Shown here: piece after piece, positions 1-7,749 of the stretch
Layout: each line of letters begins with the position of its first letter
How positions within the stretch are numbered: position 1 is the first letter of the stretch
Assembly: GCF_003815875.1 (NCBI RefSeq)
Contig: NZ_CP033924.1
Location: 5,208,001-5,272,000, forward strand
Origin: Chryseobacterium lactis
Lineage (GTDB): Bacteria; Bacteroidota; Bacteroidia; Flavobacteriales; Weeksellaceae
Direction: 5' to 3'
Length of the DNA stretch: 64,000 nucleotides
Program-made: the position numbers and the translations under genes
Notes under the pieces: generated by a model
Seen by the model: only the letters and a program-made list of their open reading frames with translations
The model's database searches: none
Told to the model about the DNA's origin: nothing

Positions 1-732
1 ACCTTCTTCAATATAATTCTGATCCACTTCAAGTTCTGTGGTTTCAGGAAGACCTAGCAACAAATCCATATTGATATTGGCAATATTGTAATTGTTTTTA
101 GCTTCCAGTAACTGAAGTTCAATATTTGAAGTTTGCAGGTTAGCTTTTAATCTGTCGTTTCTTGCGATTAAGCCGTTATTTTCCATTTTAAGGAAAGTTT
201 CGTCTCTCTTTTGGGAAGCAGAAAGGTTTTCTTCAAAAACTTTGATGGATTGATTGGCTTTGAACAAATTATTATAAGCCTGAGCTACATTGTAAGCAAT
301 CGCAATTTTATCATTTTCTGTACTTAGCTTAGAAGCTTCTACCAGATATTTTGCAGATTGAATACCATACTTGATTCTTCCCCCGCTGTAAATAGGAACA
401 CTCAGGTTGGCAGAACCATAAAGAACCTGATGAACCTCAGGGCCTCCTGCTCCACCTGACATCCCAGGTAATTTGATATCAACATTGGGTTTTATCGGAA
501 GATACATATAGCTTCCTGAAACTTTCAATTCCGGAAGCTGTCTGTTTTTAGCTTCCAAAAGATCAGCGGTAGCCTCCTCGATCTTGGCTGCATCGATCTT
601 GAGATTCTTGCTGTTCTGGATTCCCAGCTGCACAGCTTCGTCAAGAGAAAGGGTCTTTTTCTCCTGAGCATTTGCATTTGCTATTCCTACGAATAGTGAT
701 AATGCAATCACTGAGTTATTTATTCTCTTCAT
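1..732 (-). CDS. TolC-family outer membrane efflux protein (partial, N-terminal 244 residues)
   Basis: The frame is open on the minus strand from an ATG at 732 to the window edge, so the C-terminal part is missing. It starts MKRINNSVIALSLFVGIANA, a signal peptide cut near NAQ. The text then reads like a TolC/OprM subunit: SLDEAVQLGIQNSKNLKID near the mature start, PIYSGGRIKYGIQSAKYLV in the middle, and long helical Asn/Leu/Ala-rich segments. Such proteins form the outer-membrane duct of RND or MacAB-type pumps. The start codon lies inside the end of the upstream TetR gene (17-nt overlap), so the two are probably translationally coupled, with periplasmic adaptor and pump genes expected beyond the window. 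Confidence 0.88.
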   Translation of the reverse strand, partial: MKRINNSVIALSLFVGIANANAQEKKTLSLDEAVQLGIQNSKNLKIDAAKIEEATADLLEAKNRQLPELKVSGSYMYLPIKPNVDIKLPGMSGGAGGPEVHQVLYGSANLSVPIYSGGRIKYGIQSAKYLVEASKLSTENDKIAIAYNVAQAYNNLFKANQSIKVFEENLSASQKRDETFLKMENNGLIARNDRLKANLQTSNIELQLLEAKNNYNIANINMDLLLGLPETTELEVDQNYIEEG

Positions 733-1342
733 AACCTAAAAGGTCTTTTAGTAAATATTTTATATGTTTATTAAGTTCTGTATAGTATTTTTCGTCAAAA
801 ACGTCTTCCTCTTCTGTATCATTAAGGAACTCTTTGTACATTTCTTTTGCATTAAATGCATAAAATAAAGTTCCGCTTACTGTAGAATGAATCAGATAGA
901 TGGGTGGGTTTTTCGTAAAAACGCCATTTTTAAGTCCGCTTTCCAAGATCTGGGAATACATAGAGAGAAATCCCATTTTGGTTTGCTTCAAAAATTCTAC
1001 AATCTGAGGGTTTTTGGTGTGCAATTGTTCCCTCTGCATAATCCTGTAAAAGCATTTTTGAGTTCTTATTTTGCCGGAAAACTGATCAATTACTTTTTCA
1101 ATTTTCTGCCATTCGTTGATATCCGTTCTTCCCAAAAGATCTTTTGAAAAAAACTGACCTTCATTCATTCTGTACTCAACTAATTTCTCATACAATTTTT
1201 CTTTTGAACCAAAATAATACGAGATCATAGAGATATTTACATTCGCCGCTTTTGCTATTTCTCTGGTAGAAGTTCCTTCAAACCCCTTTTCAGCAAAAAG
1301 CTTTTCGGCTGCGAATAATATATTTTCTTCTTTTGAAATCAT
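716..1342 (-). CDS. TetR/AcrR-family transcriptional regulator
   Basis: The 208-residue protein has a typical TetR N-terminal helix-turn-helix (residues about 5-50: ILFAAEKLFAEKGFEGTSTR, then NVNISMISYYFGSKEKLYEK). The C-terminal ligand-binding half is divergent, as usual for the family. Its stop overlaps the start of the TolC-family gene by 17 nt, so it is the first gene of an efflux operon and probably represses it in response to an effector. A canonical Bacteroidota promoter lies 24 nt upstream, and its -33 element overlaps an inverted repeat, suggesting autoregulation. The effector cannot be told from sequence. Confidence 0.92.
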   Translation of the reverse strand: MISKEENILFAAEKLFAEKGFEGTSTREIAKAANVNISMISYYFGSKEKLYEKLVEYRMNEGQFFSKDLLGRTDINEWQKIEKVIDQFSGKIRTQKCFYRIMQREQLHTKNPQIVEFLKQTKMGFLSMYSQILESGLKNGVFTKNPPIYLIHSTVSGTLFYAFNAKEMYKEFLNDTEEEDVFDEKYYTELNKHIKYLLKDLLGYEENK

Positions 1343-1365
1343 GTCACTATTCTTTTTTCAGGGCG

Positions 1366-1395
1366 CAAATTTACATAAGTTTTTAATAAGATCAA
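1366..1395 (-). promoter_or_regulatory. Promoter of the TetR-TolC operon (TTG-N19-TAAATTTG)
   Basis: On the minus strand, TTG (1395-1393) is followed after 19 nt by TAAATTTG (1373-1366). This matches the Bacteroidota primary-sigma consensus TTG/TAnnTTTG in both elements and in spacing. The TetR ATG lies 24 nt downstream, so the leader would be about 20 nt. Confidence 0.7.
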
Positions 1396-1404
1396 ACGAT
1401 TGAT
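1391..1404. promoter_or_regulatory. Candidate TetR operator overlapping the -33 element
   Basis: ATCAA-ACGA-TTGAT is a perfect 5-4-5 inverted repeat that covers the TTG of the promoter, a usual place for a repressor site. Assigning it to the adjacent TetR protein is inference from position; the repeat is short and the region AT-rich. Confidence 0.35.
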
Positions 1405-1599
1405 TGATTTTTTAATATAGATTTAATTTATTATTTATAAAAGACAGGTTCTATTGAAAAAAGTACATCATAAAATATAAAAGCAACAAATAAAACACCA
1501 TTTAATAAAAATAAATTAAAAAAAACTCAAAATATTTAAAAACATAATAAACAATTATTGAAAAGGCTTATATTTAATGGCTTTTAAAATTTTAATCAC

Positions 1600-1629
1600 A
1601 AAAAAACTCCGGTCATACGACTGGAGTTT
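1600..1629 (-). terminator. Rho-independent terminator after holB
   Basis: On the minus strand, AACTCCAGTC-gtat-GACCGGAGTT forms a 10-bp stem (one G-T pair) followed by a run of T. It sits just after the holB stop. Nothing else is evident in the AT-rich stretch 1405-1600. Confidence 0.85.
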
Positions 1630-1633
1630 ATAT

Positions 1634-2752
1634 TTATGAGCTTTTATGAATATATCTTGAGAGCTTAATTCCAAGATCTGTCCATACTATTTTAGGATTT
1701 CCGTTTCGGGTCAGATGCAGATCGGCAGTACTGATTTCTTCTAAGATGCTTTCAATATTGGCACCACTGATAAATTTTGAAAATCCTGCCCAATTAAATC
1801 CATTGGCATCGATCTTTTTATACACTAAATTTTCAGACTGATAATTCTGAAGAAGCGCCAATCTGAAAATCTCTGAGCAATAGTTGAGAAAATTTTTCTG
1901 CTTTTCCCTGTTCCATCCTGCAATTTCTCTTGCCCAGATAATAATACTTCTAAGGTATTCAGGTTTCTTTTTAACCATAAATGCATCGCGAACCCATTGT
2001 ACAAAAAGTTTTTCAAATTCGTTACTTTTATCTCCTGAATTCAGCAGTTTAATGGCTTCGTTAAGATTTCCCTGGGCTTCATGAATAACTTCTCTTGCTT
2101 TTTCATCTGATACGGAGAAATTCTTTTTAAGATAAGTTTTGATATCCTCATCATCAATTCTGGAAACTTCTACGATTTGTGCTCTGGAAAGAATAGTAGG
2201 AAGTATATCGTTGGTACTTTCTGCGGTGAGAAGAATAACCGTTTTTGCCGGTGGTTCTTCCAAAAATTTCAAAAATTTATTTGAAGCTGCAATGTTCATC
2301 TTATCTGCTCTCCAGACAATGAGGATTTTGGTTCCGCCTTCATAACTTTTTAAGGCGAATTTTTGATTCTGGTCATCGATTTCATCCGCAGAAATAAAAA
2401 GTTGCTTATTTTCAGATTCCAGAAATGCGGTCCAGTCATCATAACTGGCATAAGGAGATTCCAGGATCATTTCTCTGAATTCATCAAACTTGTTTTTGCT
2501 TAATGAATTTTTATTATCTGTAAAAACAGGAAAGCTGAAGTGCAGATCCAAATGATTCAGATGCTCTACCCTGGAAGCAGCATGTTCATTTTCCTTGCTT
2601 AAAATCTCCTTTGCATAGGCTAATACCATAGGCAATGTTCCATATCCTTCTTTTCCTACAAAAAGCTGGGCATGGCTTACCCTGTTTTCAGCAATGCTTT
2701 CCCGAAGAAGTTTTTTCAGATTGTCCTGTCCGGCGATGTTCTCCCAATTCAT
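1634..2752 (-). CDS. holB: DNA polymerase III subunit delta'
   Basis: The 372-residue protein has the clamp-loader delta' layout. It opens with the motif NIAGQDNLKKLLRESIAENR, has SHAQLFVGKEGYGT in the place of the Walker A region, and carries the central sensor-like segments KILIVWRADKMN and SNKFLKFLEEPP followed by ILLTAESTNDILPTILSRAQ. The degenerate P-loop (GKEGYGT) separates it from the ATP-hydrolysing DnaX subunits, whose P-loop is GPPGTGKT. In the replisome, delta' with delta and DnaX loads the sliding clamp. It stands alone here, with its own promoter and terminator. Confidence 0.9.
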   Translation of the reverse strand: MNWENIAGQDNLKKLLRESIAENRVSHAQLFVGKEGYGTLPMVLAYAKEILSKENEHAASRVEHLNHLDLHFSFPVFTDNKNSLSKNKFDEFREMILESPYASYDDWTAFLESENKQLFISADEIDDQNQKFALKSYEGGTKILIVWRADKMNIAASNKFLKFLEEPPAKTVILLTAESTNDILPTILSRAQIVEVSRIDDEDIKTYLKKNFSVSDEKAREVIHEAQGNLNEAIKLLNSGDKSNEFEKLFVQWVRDAFMVKKKPEYLRSIIIWAREIAGWNREKQKNFLNYCSEIFRLALLQNYQSENLVYKKIDANGFNWAGFSKFISGANIESILEEISTADLHLTRNGNPKIVWTDLGIKLSRYIHKSS

Positions 2753-2756
2753 GTTT

Positions 2757-2790
2757 CAAAGATAAAAAAATCTTATTTTATTTTTTTCAA
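2757..2790 (-). promoter_or_regulatory. Candidate holB promoter abutting the start codon
   Basis: On the minus strand, TATCTTTG (2764-2757) fits TAnnTTTG and lies only 4 nt before the holB ATG. A TTG stands 23 nt upstream (2790-2788). If this is the promoter, transcription would begin at or next to the ATG and the mRNA would be leaderless or nearly so. Confidence 0.4.
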
Positions 2791-2925
2791 ATTAAACGGT
2801 ATTTAATATCCGGAAAGTTTGTTTACTTATCTTTTTCTGAGTAACAGGACGCTTTATAGGCTATATCTATAATATCATTAGAGTAAAATTAAAAACTAAA
2901 CTGCAGGCAATTTAATTTTTCACGA

Positions 2926-2933
2926 TAGATTTG
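2926..2933 (+). promoter_or_regulatory. -7 element candidate for the aldehyde dehydrogenase gene
   Basis: TAGATTTG matches TAnnTTTG 67 nt before the ATG at 3001. No TTG is present at the expected distance upstream, so the call is weak. Confidence 0.3.
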
Positions 2934-3000
2934 CAAATACTTTTTAGGGAAATTGTTGTATTAGTCTCTAAAATATTTAATCACAAAATAACAAGCAATA

Positions 3001-4320
3001 ATGAATAAAGAATCCGAACAAAAAATAAGATATATTTTCCAGAAACAAAAGGCTTTCTTCAAAACCAATCAAACAAAAGATATTGAATTCCGTAAGGCGC
3101 AACTGAGACATTTCCGTACAGTATTTGTCAATTATACAGATGCTCTTTGTGAGGCATTGGATATTGATTTGGGGAAAAGCAGAAAAGAAGCTGAATATGT
3201 GGAAATCCAGATTGTGCTCAGTGAGCTGGATTATTTATTAGAAAATATCGATGCCTGGGCTGTTCCGACACCGGTAGAATCAAAACCTCATCCTTCCGGA
3301 GCAAAAGTAGTAAGTAAGATAATGTATGAACCGTATGGCGTCAATTATATCATCGGACCTTTTAATTATCCTGTACAACTGACCTTCAGTCCTCTTATCG
3401 GTGCTTTAATTGCCGGAAATACTGCAATTATTAAACCTTCAGAAAATACACCTCATGTTGCACAGGTTCTTGAAAATATTGTAAAAGAGTCTTTCGATGA
3501 ATCTTATGTAGCTGTTGTTCAAGGGGCCATTGAGGAAAACACATTGCTTTTGAGCCTTCCTTTTGATTATATATTCTTTACGGGAAGTCCGAATGTCGGA
3601 AAAATAGTAATGAAAGCCGCAGCAGAACAATTGATTCCTTTAACGCTTGAGCTCGGCGGAAAATCACCTACCATTGTTCATTCGGATGCAGACTTAGATA
3701 AGGCGGTGGCAAGAATATCCTACGGAAAATGGATCAACTGCGGGCAAACCTGCGTAGCTCCTGATTATATTTATGTCCATGAATCGGTAAAGGAGGATTT
3801 TATTAAAAAATTTAAAGCCTATTTAAAGGAAAGTTACCCGGACGGGTCCTTAGGAAAAATAGGTAAAATTGTTAACAAACAACAGATTAAAAATCTTGCC
3901 GGCTACCTGGAAGCTGCCCCGGAAAAAATAGTTTATGGCGGGCGCTATGATCCTGAAACGAGACATTTTGAAGCGACATTAATGGATCAGGTAAATTGGG
4001 ATGACAAGGTGATGCAACAGGAAATTTTCGGACCTATCCTTCCGGTTATGGCATACAGTGACATCAATGAAGCTTTGGAGGAGATCAATAACCGTCCGAA
4101 ACCTCTTGCTTTGTATGTTTTCACAGAAAACCAGGAATTTGCACAGGATGTTCTTAACCGGACAACCAGTGGTGATGCGGAAATCAACAGTGCCATCATC
4201 CATGTAGGTTCTCATTATTTACCTTTTGGAGGTGTTGGAACTTCGGGAATGGGAAAATATCATGGGAAATTCAGTTTTGAGAATTTCAGCCATAGCAGAT
4301 CTGTACTGCAGGTAATTTAA
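3001..4320 (+). CDS. Aldehyde dehydrogenase (class-3-like, NAD(P)+-dependent)
   Basis: The 439-residue protein has the short class-3 ALDH form (fatty/aromatic aldehyde oxidation to the acid), without the longer N-terminal arm of class 1/2 enzymes. Visible motifs: GPFNYPVQLTFSPLIGALIA (cofactor fold), ITGS-type turn FFTGSPNVGKIV, LELGGKSP with the general-base Glu at about residue 217, and NCGQTCVAPDY with the catalytic Cys at about residue 251. EIFGPILPV and LPFGGVGTSGMGKYHGK near the end are also family-typical. It is a single-gene unit with a terminator downstream. The physiological substrate cannot be told from sequence. Confidence 0.9.
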   Translation: MNKESEQKIRYIFQKQKAFFKTNQTKDIEFRKAQLRHFRTVFVNYTDALCEALDIDLGKSRKEAEYVEIQIVLSELDYLLENIDAWAVPTPVESKPHPSGAKVVSKIMYEPYGVNYIIGPFNYPVQLTFSPLIGALIAGNTAIIKPSENTPHVAQVLENIVKESFDESYVAVVQGAIEENTLLLSLPFDYIFFTGSPNVGKIVMKAAAEQLIPLTLELGGKSPTIVHSDADLDKAVARISYGKWINCGQTCVAPDYIYVHESVKEDFIKKFKAYLKESYPDGSLGKIGKIVNKQQIKNLAGYLEAAPEKIVYGGRYDPETRHFEATLMDQVNWDDKVMQQEIFGPILPVMAYSDINEALEEINNRPKPLALYVFTENQEFAQDVLNRTTSGDAEINSAIIHVGSHYLPFGGVGTSGMGKYHGKFSFENFSHSRSVLQVI

Positions 4321-4344
4321 TTTTTTCTTCTATATAAAAAGATA

Positions 4345-4380
4345 TAAGGCCGTTTTTTAGCAATAGAACGGTCCTTTTTT
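4345..4380 (+). terminator. Terminator after the aldehyde dehydrogenase gene
   Basis: AAGGCCGTT and AACGGTCCTT pair (one bulge) around a 12-nt loop and are followed by six T. The hairpin starts 25 nt after the stop codon. Confidence 0.75.
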
Positions 4381-4519
4381 ATCTTCATTTAATTACATTT
4401 TTTATCAGGAATAATTGCATTTTTCCTCCAAAAATAAGGCCTTAACAAACTTTAACCACATATAATTTTTACAATTCATTAATATTTAAGATATTTGCGC
4501 ATTGTTTTAAAAATAAAGA

Positions 4520-5824
4520 ATGAAAAAAATCTTTGTAGTATCATTCATATCAGTTGGATATTTTCTAAATGCACAGAGTTTAAGCAACTCACCATATGCA
4601 ACATACGGAATTGGAGATGTAAAATATGATAATACGATCGAAACTGCTTCCATGGGAGGGATATCAACGGCTTTTATAAGTGACTTTACCAGCAGTTTTA
4701 ATTTTGCGAACCCCGCAAATAACACCAACTTCGAACTGACAAGCATTAAGCTGGAAGCTACCAACGAAAACAATTATTTCAAATCGAATTATAACGATAT
4801 GAAATCTACAAAGCATTCTACGTATCTTTCTAATATTGCTTTGGCATTCCCTATTTCTTCAAAAGTGAAAATGGGACTATCATATCAGCCTTACAGTTCT
4901 AAAGCTTATGATATTGTCACTGAAAAAAAATTAGATGACGGGACTCTTTATGAGAATAGATTCAACGGAAGTGGTACTTTAAATACTGCACAGGTTGCTG
5001 TATCCTATAAGATCAATCAGGAATTCGCTGTAGGAGCGAGAGCTAATCTTTATTTTGGAGATTTGTATGACCTTAATGAATTCCGTACTTCAAATTCAGA
5101 GTACATCAATGGTTATGAGATGAAAAACAGGGTAAGAAACTTTAATTTCACCTTAGGTACCAGTTATCAGAAATTGAATACCCGTACGGATAAGAAATTA
5201 ACAATAGGAGCAACTGCTACTTTTGGGAACAGCAGTAATATGACTACTGATTATACCAATAGTACTTACAGATATACTGATACAGCAGGAAATAAAGTAG
5301 ACCAAAGTATCCTTGAGGAAAAGAGCACAAGCTCTAAAAACCTTCTTCCATTACAGGCATCCTTAGGGGTTGGATATGGAAGTGAAAACCACTGGTTTGT
5401 TTCCGGTCAGGTTGATTATAAAAAAGGAGAAACGATTACTTATTTTGGCCAGACAAGACAATTCCAGGACAGCTACAGAGTTTCTGCCGGAGGATGGTAC
5501 TTGCCAAACTATAATAACTTCAGAAGCTATTTTTCAAGAGTAATCTACCGATATGGGGCTTTCTATGAAAGAGGAAATCTTTCCATCAACGGAGACGGAC
5601 AACTTGATCCAAATGGTAAAAGCATCAATAAATTTGGTATTACCGCAGGGGTAATGCTTCCTTTCAAAAACAGCAGTATTACAAGAATGAGTGGTCTTGA
5701 ACTTGGAATAGAGCTTGGTAAGAGAGGAACGCTTCAAAACAATCTAATCAACCAAAATTTCATTAACTTTAAAATTGGTTTCAACTTTGCTGATAAGTGG
5801 TTCAGAAAAGCTCTTTATAACTAG
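4520..5824 (+). CDS. Outer membrane beta-barrel protein (function unknown), upstream of lptC
   Basis: The 434-residue product begins with a signal peptide (MKKIFVVSFISVGYFLNAQS). Its body is alternating polar/aromatic strands (KVKMGLSYQPYS, FAVGARANLYFG, LTIGATATFG, NHWFVSGQVDYKKG) and it ends in a strand with an aromatic near the terminus, as in FadL/OmpP1-like barrels. No functional motif was recognised. The next gene, lptC, starts 2 nt after its stop, so the two are co-transcribed; a barrel next to an LPS-export factor is a recurrent arrangement in Flavobacteriia, which suggests an envelope-assembly or transport role. That last point is inference. Confidence 0.7.
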   Translation: MKKIFVVSFISVGYFLNAQSLSNSPYATYGIGDVKYDNTIETASMGGISTAFISDFTSSFNFANPANNTNFELTSIKLEATNENNYFKSNYNDMKSTKHSTYLSNIALAFPISSKVKMGLSYQPYSSKAYDIVTEKKLDDGTLYENRFNGSGTLNTAQVAVSYKINQEFAVGARANLYFGDLYDLNEFRTSNSEYINGYEMKNRVRNFNFTLGTSYQKLNTRTDKKLTIGATATFGNSSNMTTDYTNSTYRYTDTAGNKVDQSILEEKSTSSKNLLPLQASLGVGYGSENHWFVSGQVDYKKGETITYFGQTRQFQDSYRVSAGGWYLPNYNNFRSYFSRVIYRYGAFYERGNLSINGDGQLDPNGKSINKFGITAGVMLPFKNSSITRMSGLELGIELGKRGTLQNNLINQNFINFKIGFNFADKWFRKALYN

Positions 5825-5825
5825 A

Positions 5826-6416
5826 ATGAAATTTTCAAAAAAAATATCATATAAAAATATAGCATGCCTTTTTAGTTGTGCTATATTTTTTATATTGACA
5901 TCCTGTGAAGAAGATCTTACGAAAAGAAATGGAAGCCAAAGTAAAAACTTTCCTTCACAGATTATTAATAATGCCTATATCGTGCAGCGTGATTCCGGCT
6001 TTGTAACCCTGAAAGCCAAAGCTCCTATTATAGAAAAATATGAACTTATAGACAGTGCATATACGATAGCAAGAAAAGGAATCAACATTGAGTTTTTTGA
6101 CAAGAAAAAACCTAAGGTACCCGGAACCATTAAAGCTAAATATGCTAAATTTTACGATTACAAAAAGTTTTATGAGGCAAAAGGCGATGTAAGGATTACT
6201 ACCAACGAAGGGCAGAAGTTTGCCATGCAAAGCGTCTATTGGGATCAAAGAAAAAACAGGATCTATACAAAAGATACGGTTTATGTAACGATGGAAGACG
6301 GTTCTACTCTGGTAGGAGCCAATGGGATGACTGCCAAAGACGACTTTTCCGAATATACTTTTTACAACAATTCAGGAGACTTCAGTTCGAAAAGAATTTC
6401 TGAAAACAAAAAATAA
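5826..6416 (+). CDS. lptC: LPS export ABC transporter periplasmic protein LptC (lipoprotein)
   Basis: The ATG at 5826 gives a 196-residue protein with a lipoprotein signal ending ILTSC (Cys near residue 27); a longer in-frame extension would overlap the previous gene and hide the signal. The body has the OstA-like fold signature of LptC: 'ADVRITTNEG'-type strands (AKGDVRITTNEGQKFAMQSV) and IYTKDTVYVTMEDGSTLVGA. LptC carries LPS from LptBFG to LptA across the periplasm. It follows the outer-membrane protein gene by 2 nt and precedes anmK by 11 nt, so the three form one operon. Confidence 0.85.
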   Translation: MKFSKKISYKNIACLFSCAIFFILTSCEEDLTKRNGSQSKNFPSQIINNAYIVQRDSGFVTLKAKAPIIEKYELIDSAYTIARKGINIEFFDKKKPKVPGTIKAKYAKFYDYKKFYEAKGDVRITTNEGQKFAMQSVYWDQRKNRIYTKDTVYVTMEDGSTLVGANGMTAKDDFSEYTFYNNSGDFSSKRISENKK

Positions 6417-6427
6417 ATTCCATCATC

Positions 6428-7471
6428 ATGAAAACTCTGGCTATAGGATTGATGTCCGGTACAAGCTTAGACGGTTTGGATATTTGCCTTGCTGAGTTTG
6501 AAAAGCAGGATAAATGGACATTTCAGATCCTGAAAGCAGAAACCCTGCCCTATTCTGTTGATTGGGAAAATAAGCTTAAAAATTCTATTTATCTGTCAGC
6601 AGATGAACTGCTGGAACTTCATTCTGAATATGGTTTTTATCTTGGACAGCAAGTTCAACAATTTATCGAAAAGCATCAGCTTAAGAATATTGATCTGATT
6701 GCCTCTCATGGCCATACTGTTTTCCATCAACCGAAAAGAAAATTTACGCTACAAATAGGTGATGGAAGGGCTATTAAATTAGAAACCGGTTTACCTGTTA
6801 TTTATGATTTCAGGAGCCAGGATGTGCTGATGGAGGGAAATGGCGCTCCTCTTGTACCTATAGGTGATCAGCTTCTTTTTTCTGAATATCATGCCTGCCT
6901 TAATCTGGGCGGATTTTCTAATATTTCTTTACAATCCGGCAATCAAAGAATTGCTTTTGACATTTCTCCTGTTAATATTGTATTGAATAGATTGTCTCAG
7001 CAGCTGAATAAAACCTTTGACGAAAACGGTGAGATGGCTAGAAAAGGTCAACTCAATGAAATAGTATTAAAACAACTCAATGCTCTGGATTTCTATCACC
7101 ATCCTCACCCTAAATCGTTGGGTATTGAATGGTGTAATCAACTTGTATTTCCAATCCTTGAAAATACAGATCCTTTAGATTCACTAGCCACTTTTACGGA
7201 GCATATTGCTCAACAGATTTCGAAAGTTATCAATGAGAATGAGATCAAAGATATACTTTTTACCGGTGGTGGTGCTTACAACTCTTTTTTAGTTGAATCC
7301 ATAAGAGCAAAGACAACATCTGAAATTATCATCCCCAAAAAAGAGACCATCGAATACAAAGAAGCATTGATCTTCGCTTTTATGGGTGTTTTAAAGATGA
7401 ATAATGAAATAAATGTTCTTTCATCCGCTACAGGAAGTACTTCTGATCATTGCTCCGGAGTGATCGCTTAA
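6428..7471 (+). CDS. anmK: Anhydro-N-acetylmuramic acid kinase
   Basis: This 347-residue protein has the AnmK ATP-binding start (AIGLMSGTSLDGLDICLAEF), the substrate-site segment IASHGHTVFHQP, DGRAIKLETGLPVIYDFRSQ, and the C-terminal FTGGGAYNSFL with the acidic LIFAFMGVL helix. The enzyme converts 1,6-anhydro-MurNAc to MurNAc-6-phosphate in cell-wall recycling. It is somewhat shorter than the roughly 370-residue proteobacterial enzymes, which is usual for Bacteroidota. Last gene of the barrel-lptC-anmK operon. Confidence 0.93.
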   Translation: MKTLAIGLMSGTSLDGLDICLAEFEKQDKWTFQILKAETLPYSVDWENKLKNSIYLSADELLELHSEYGFYLGQQVQQFIEKHQLKNIDLIASHGHTVFHQPKRKFTLQIGDGRAIKLETGLPVIYDFRSQDVLMEGNGAPLVPIGDQLLFSEYHACLNLGGFSNISLQSGNQRIAFDISPVNIVLNRLSQQLNKTFDENGEMARKGQLNEIVLKQLNALDFYHHPHPKSLGIEWCNQLVFPILENTDPLDSLATFTEHIAQQISKVINENEIKDILFTGGGAYNSFLVESIRAKTTSEIIIPKKETIEYKEALIFAFMGVLKMNNEINVLSSATGSTSDHCSGVIA

Positions 7472-7603
7472 TTAAACCATTAAATTCTACCAATAACCTG
7501 CTACTTCTGTCAATGAAATAGTAAGGATAATCATGGACCTCTACCCTTTCATTTTCATAAACAACACGTTTTTATTTCGGAAAAACGGTCTGTCATATAT
7601 AAT

Positions 7604-7620
7604 GCGACACCTTCTGTCGC
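7604..7620. other. Short palindrome in the gap before the Rhs locus
   Basis: GCGACA-ccttc-TGTCGC forms a 6-bp stem without a T-run, flanked by two further TGTCATAT-like words. The rest of 7472-7749 shows no gene. The element could be a regulatory site for the downstream operon or a weak terminator of anmK; neither can be shown. Confidence 0.3.
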
Positions 7621-7749
7621 TTTGTCATATTAATTTTGCAATACTACTTTAAACTACGTATAAAATTCTCAACAAAGGGAGGTATAAAAAGTAATATCTT
7701 AGCGATCTCAGAAAAAGAAATAAAAAATTAATAAACAAACAACACAGCC

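Noticed and set aside
1634-2752. DnaX (gamma/tau) subunit instead of delta'
   Set aside because: The P-loop is degenerate (GKEGYGT) and the length (372) and C-terminal part suit delta'.
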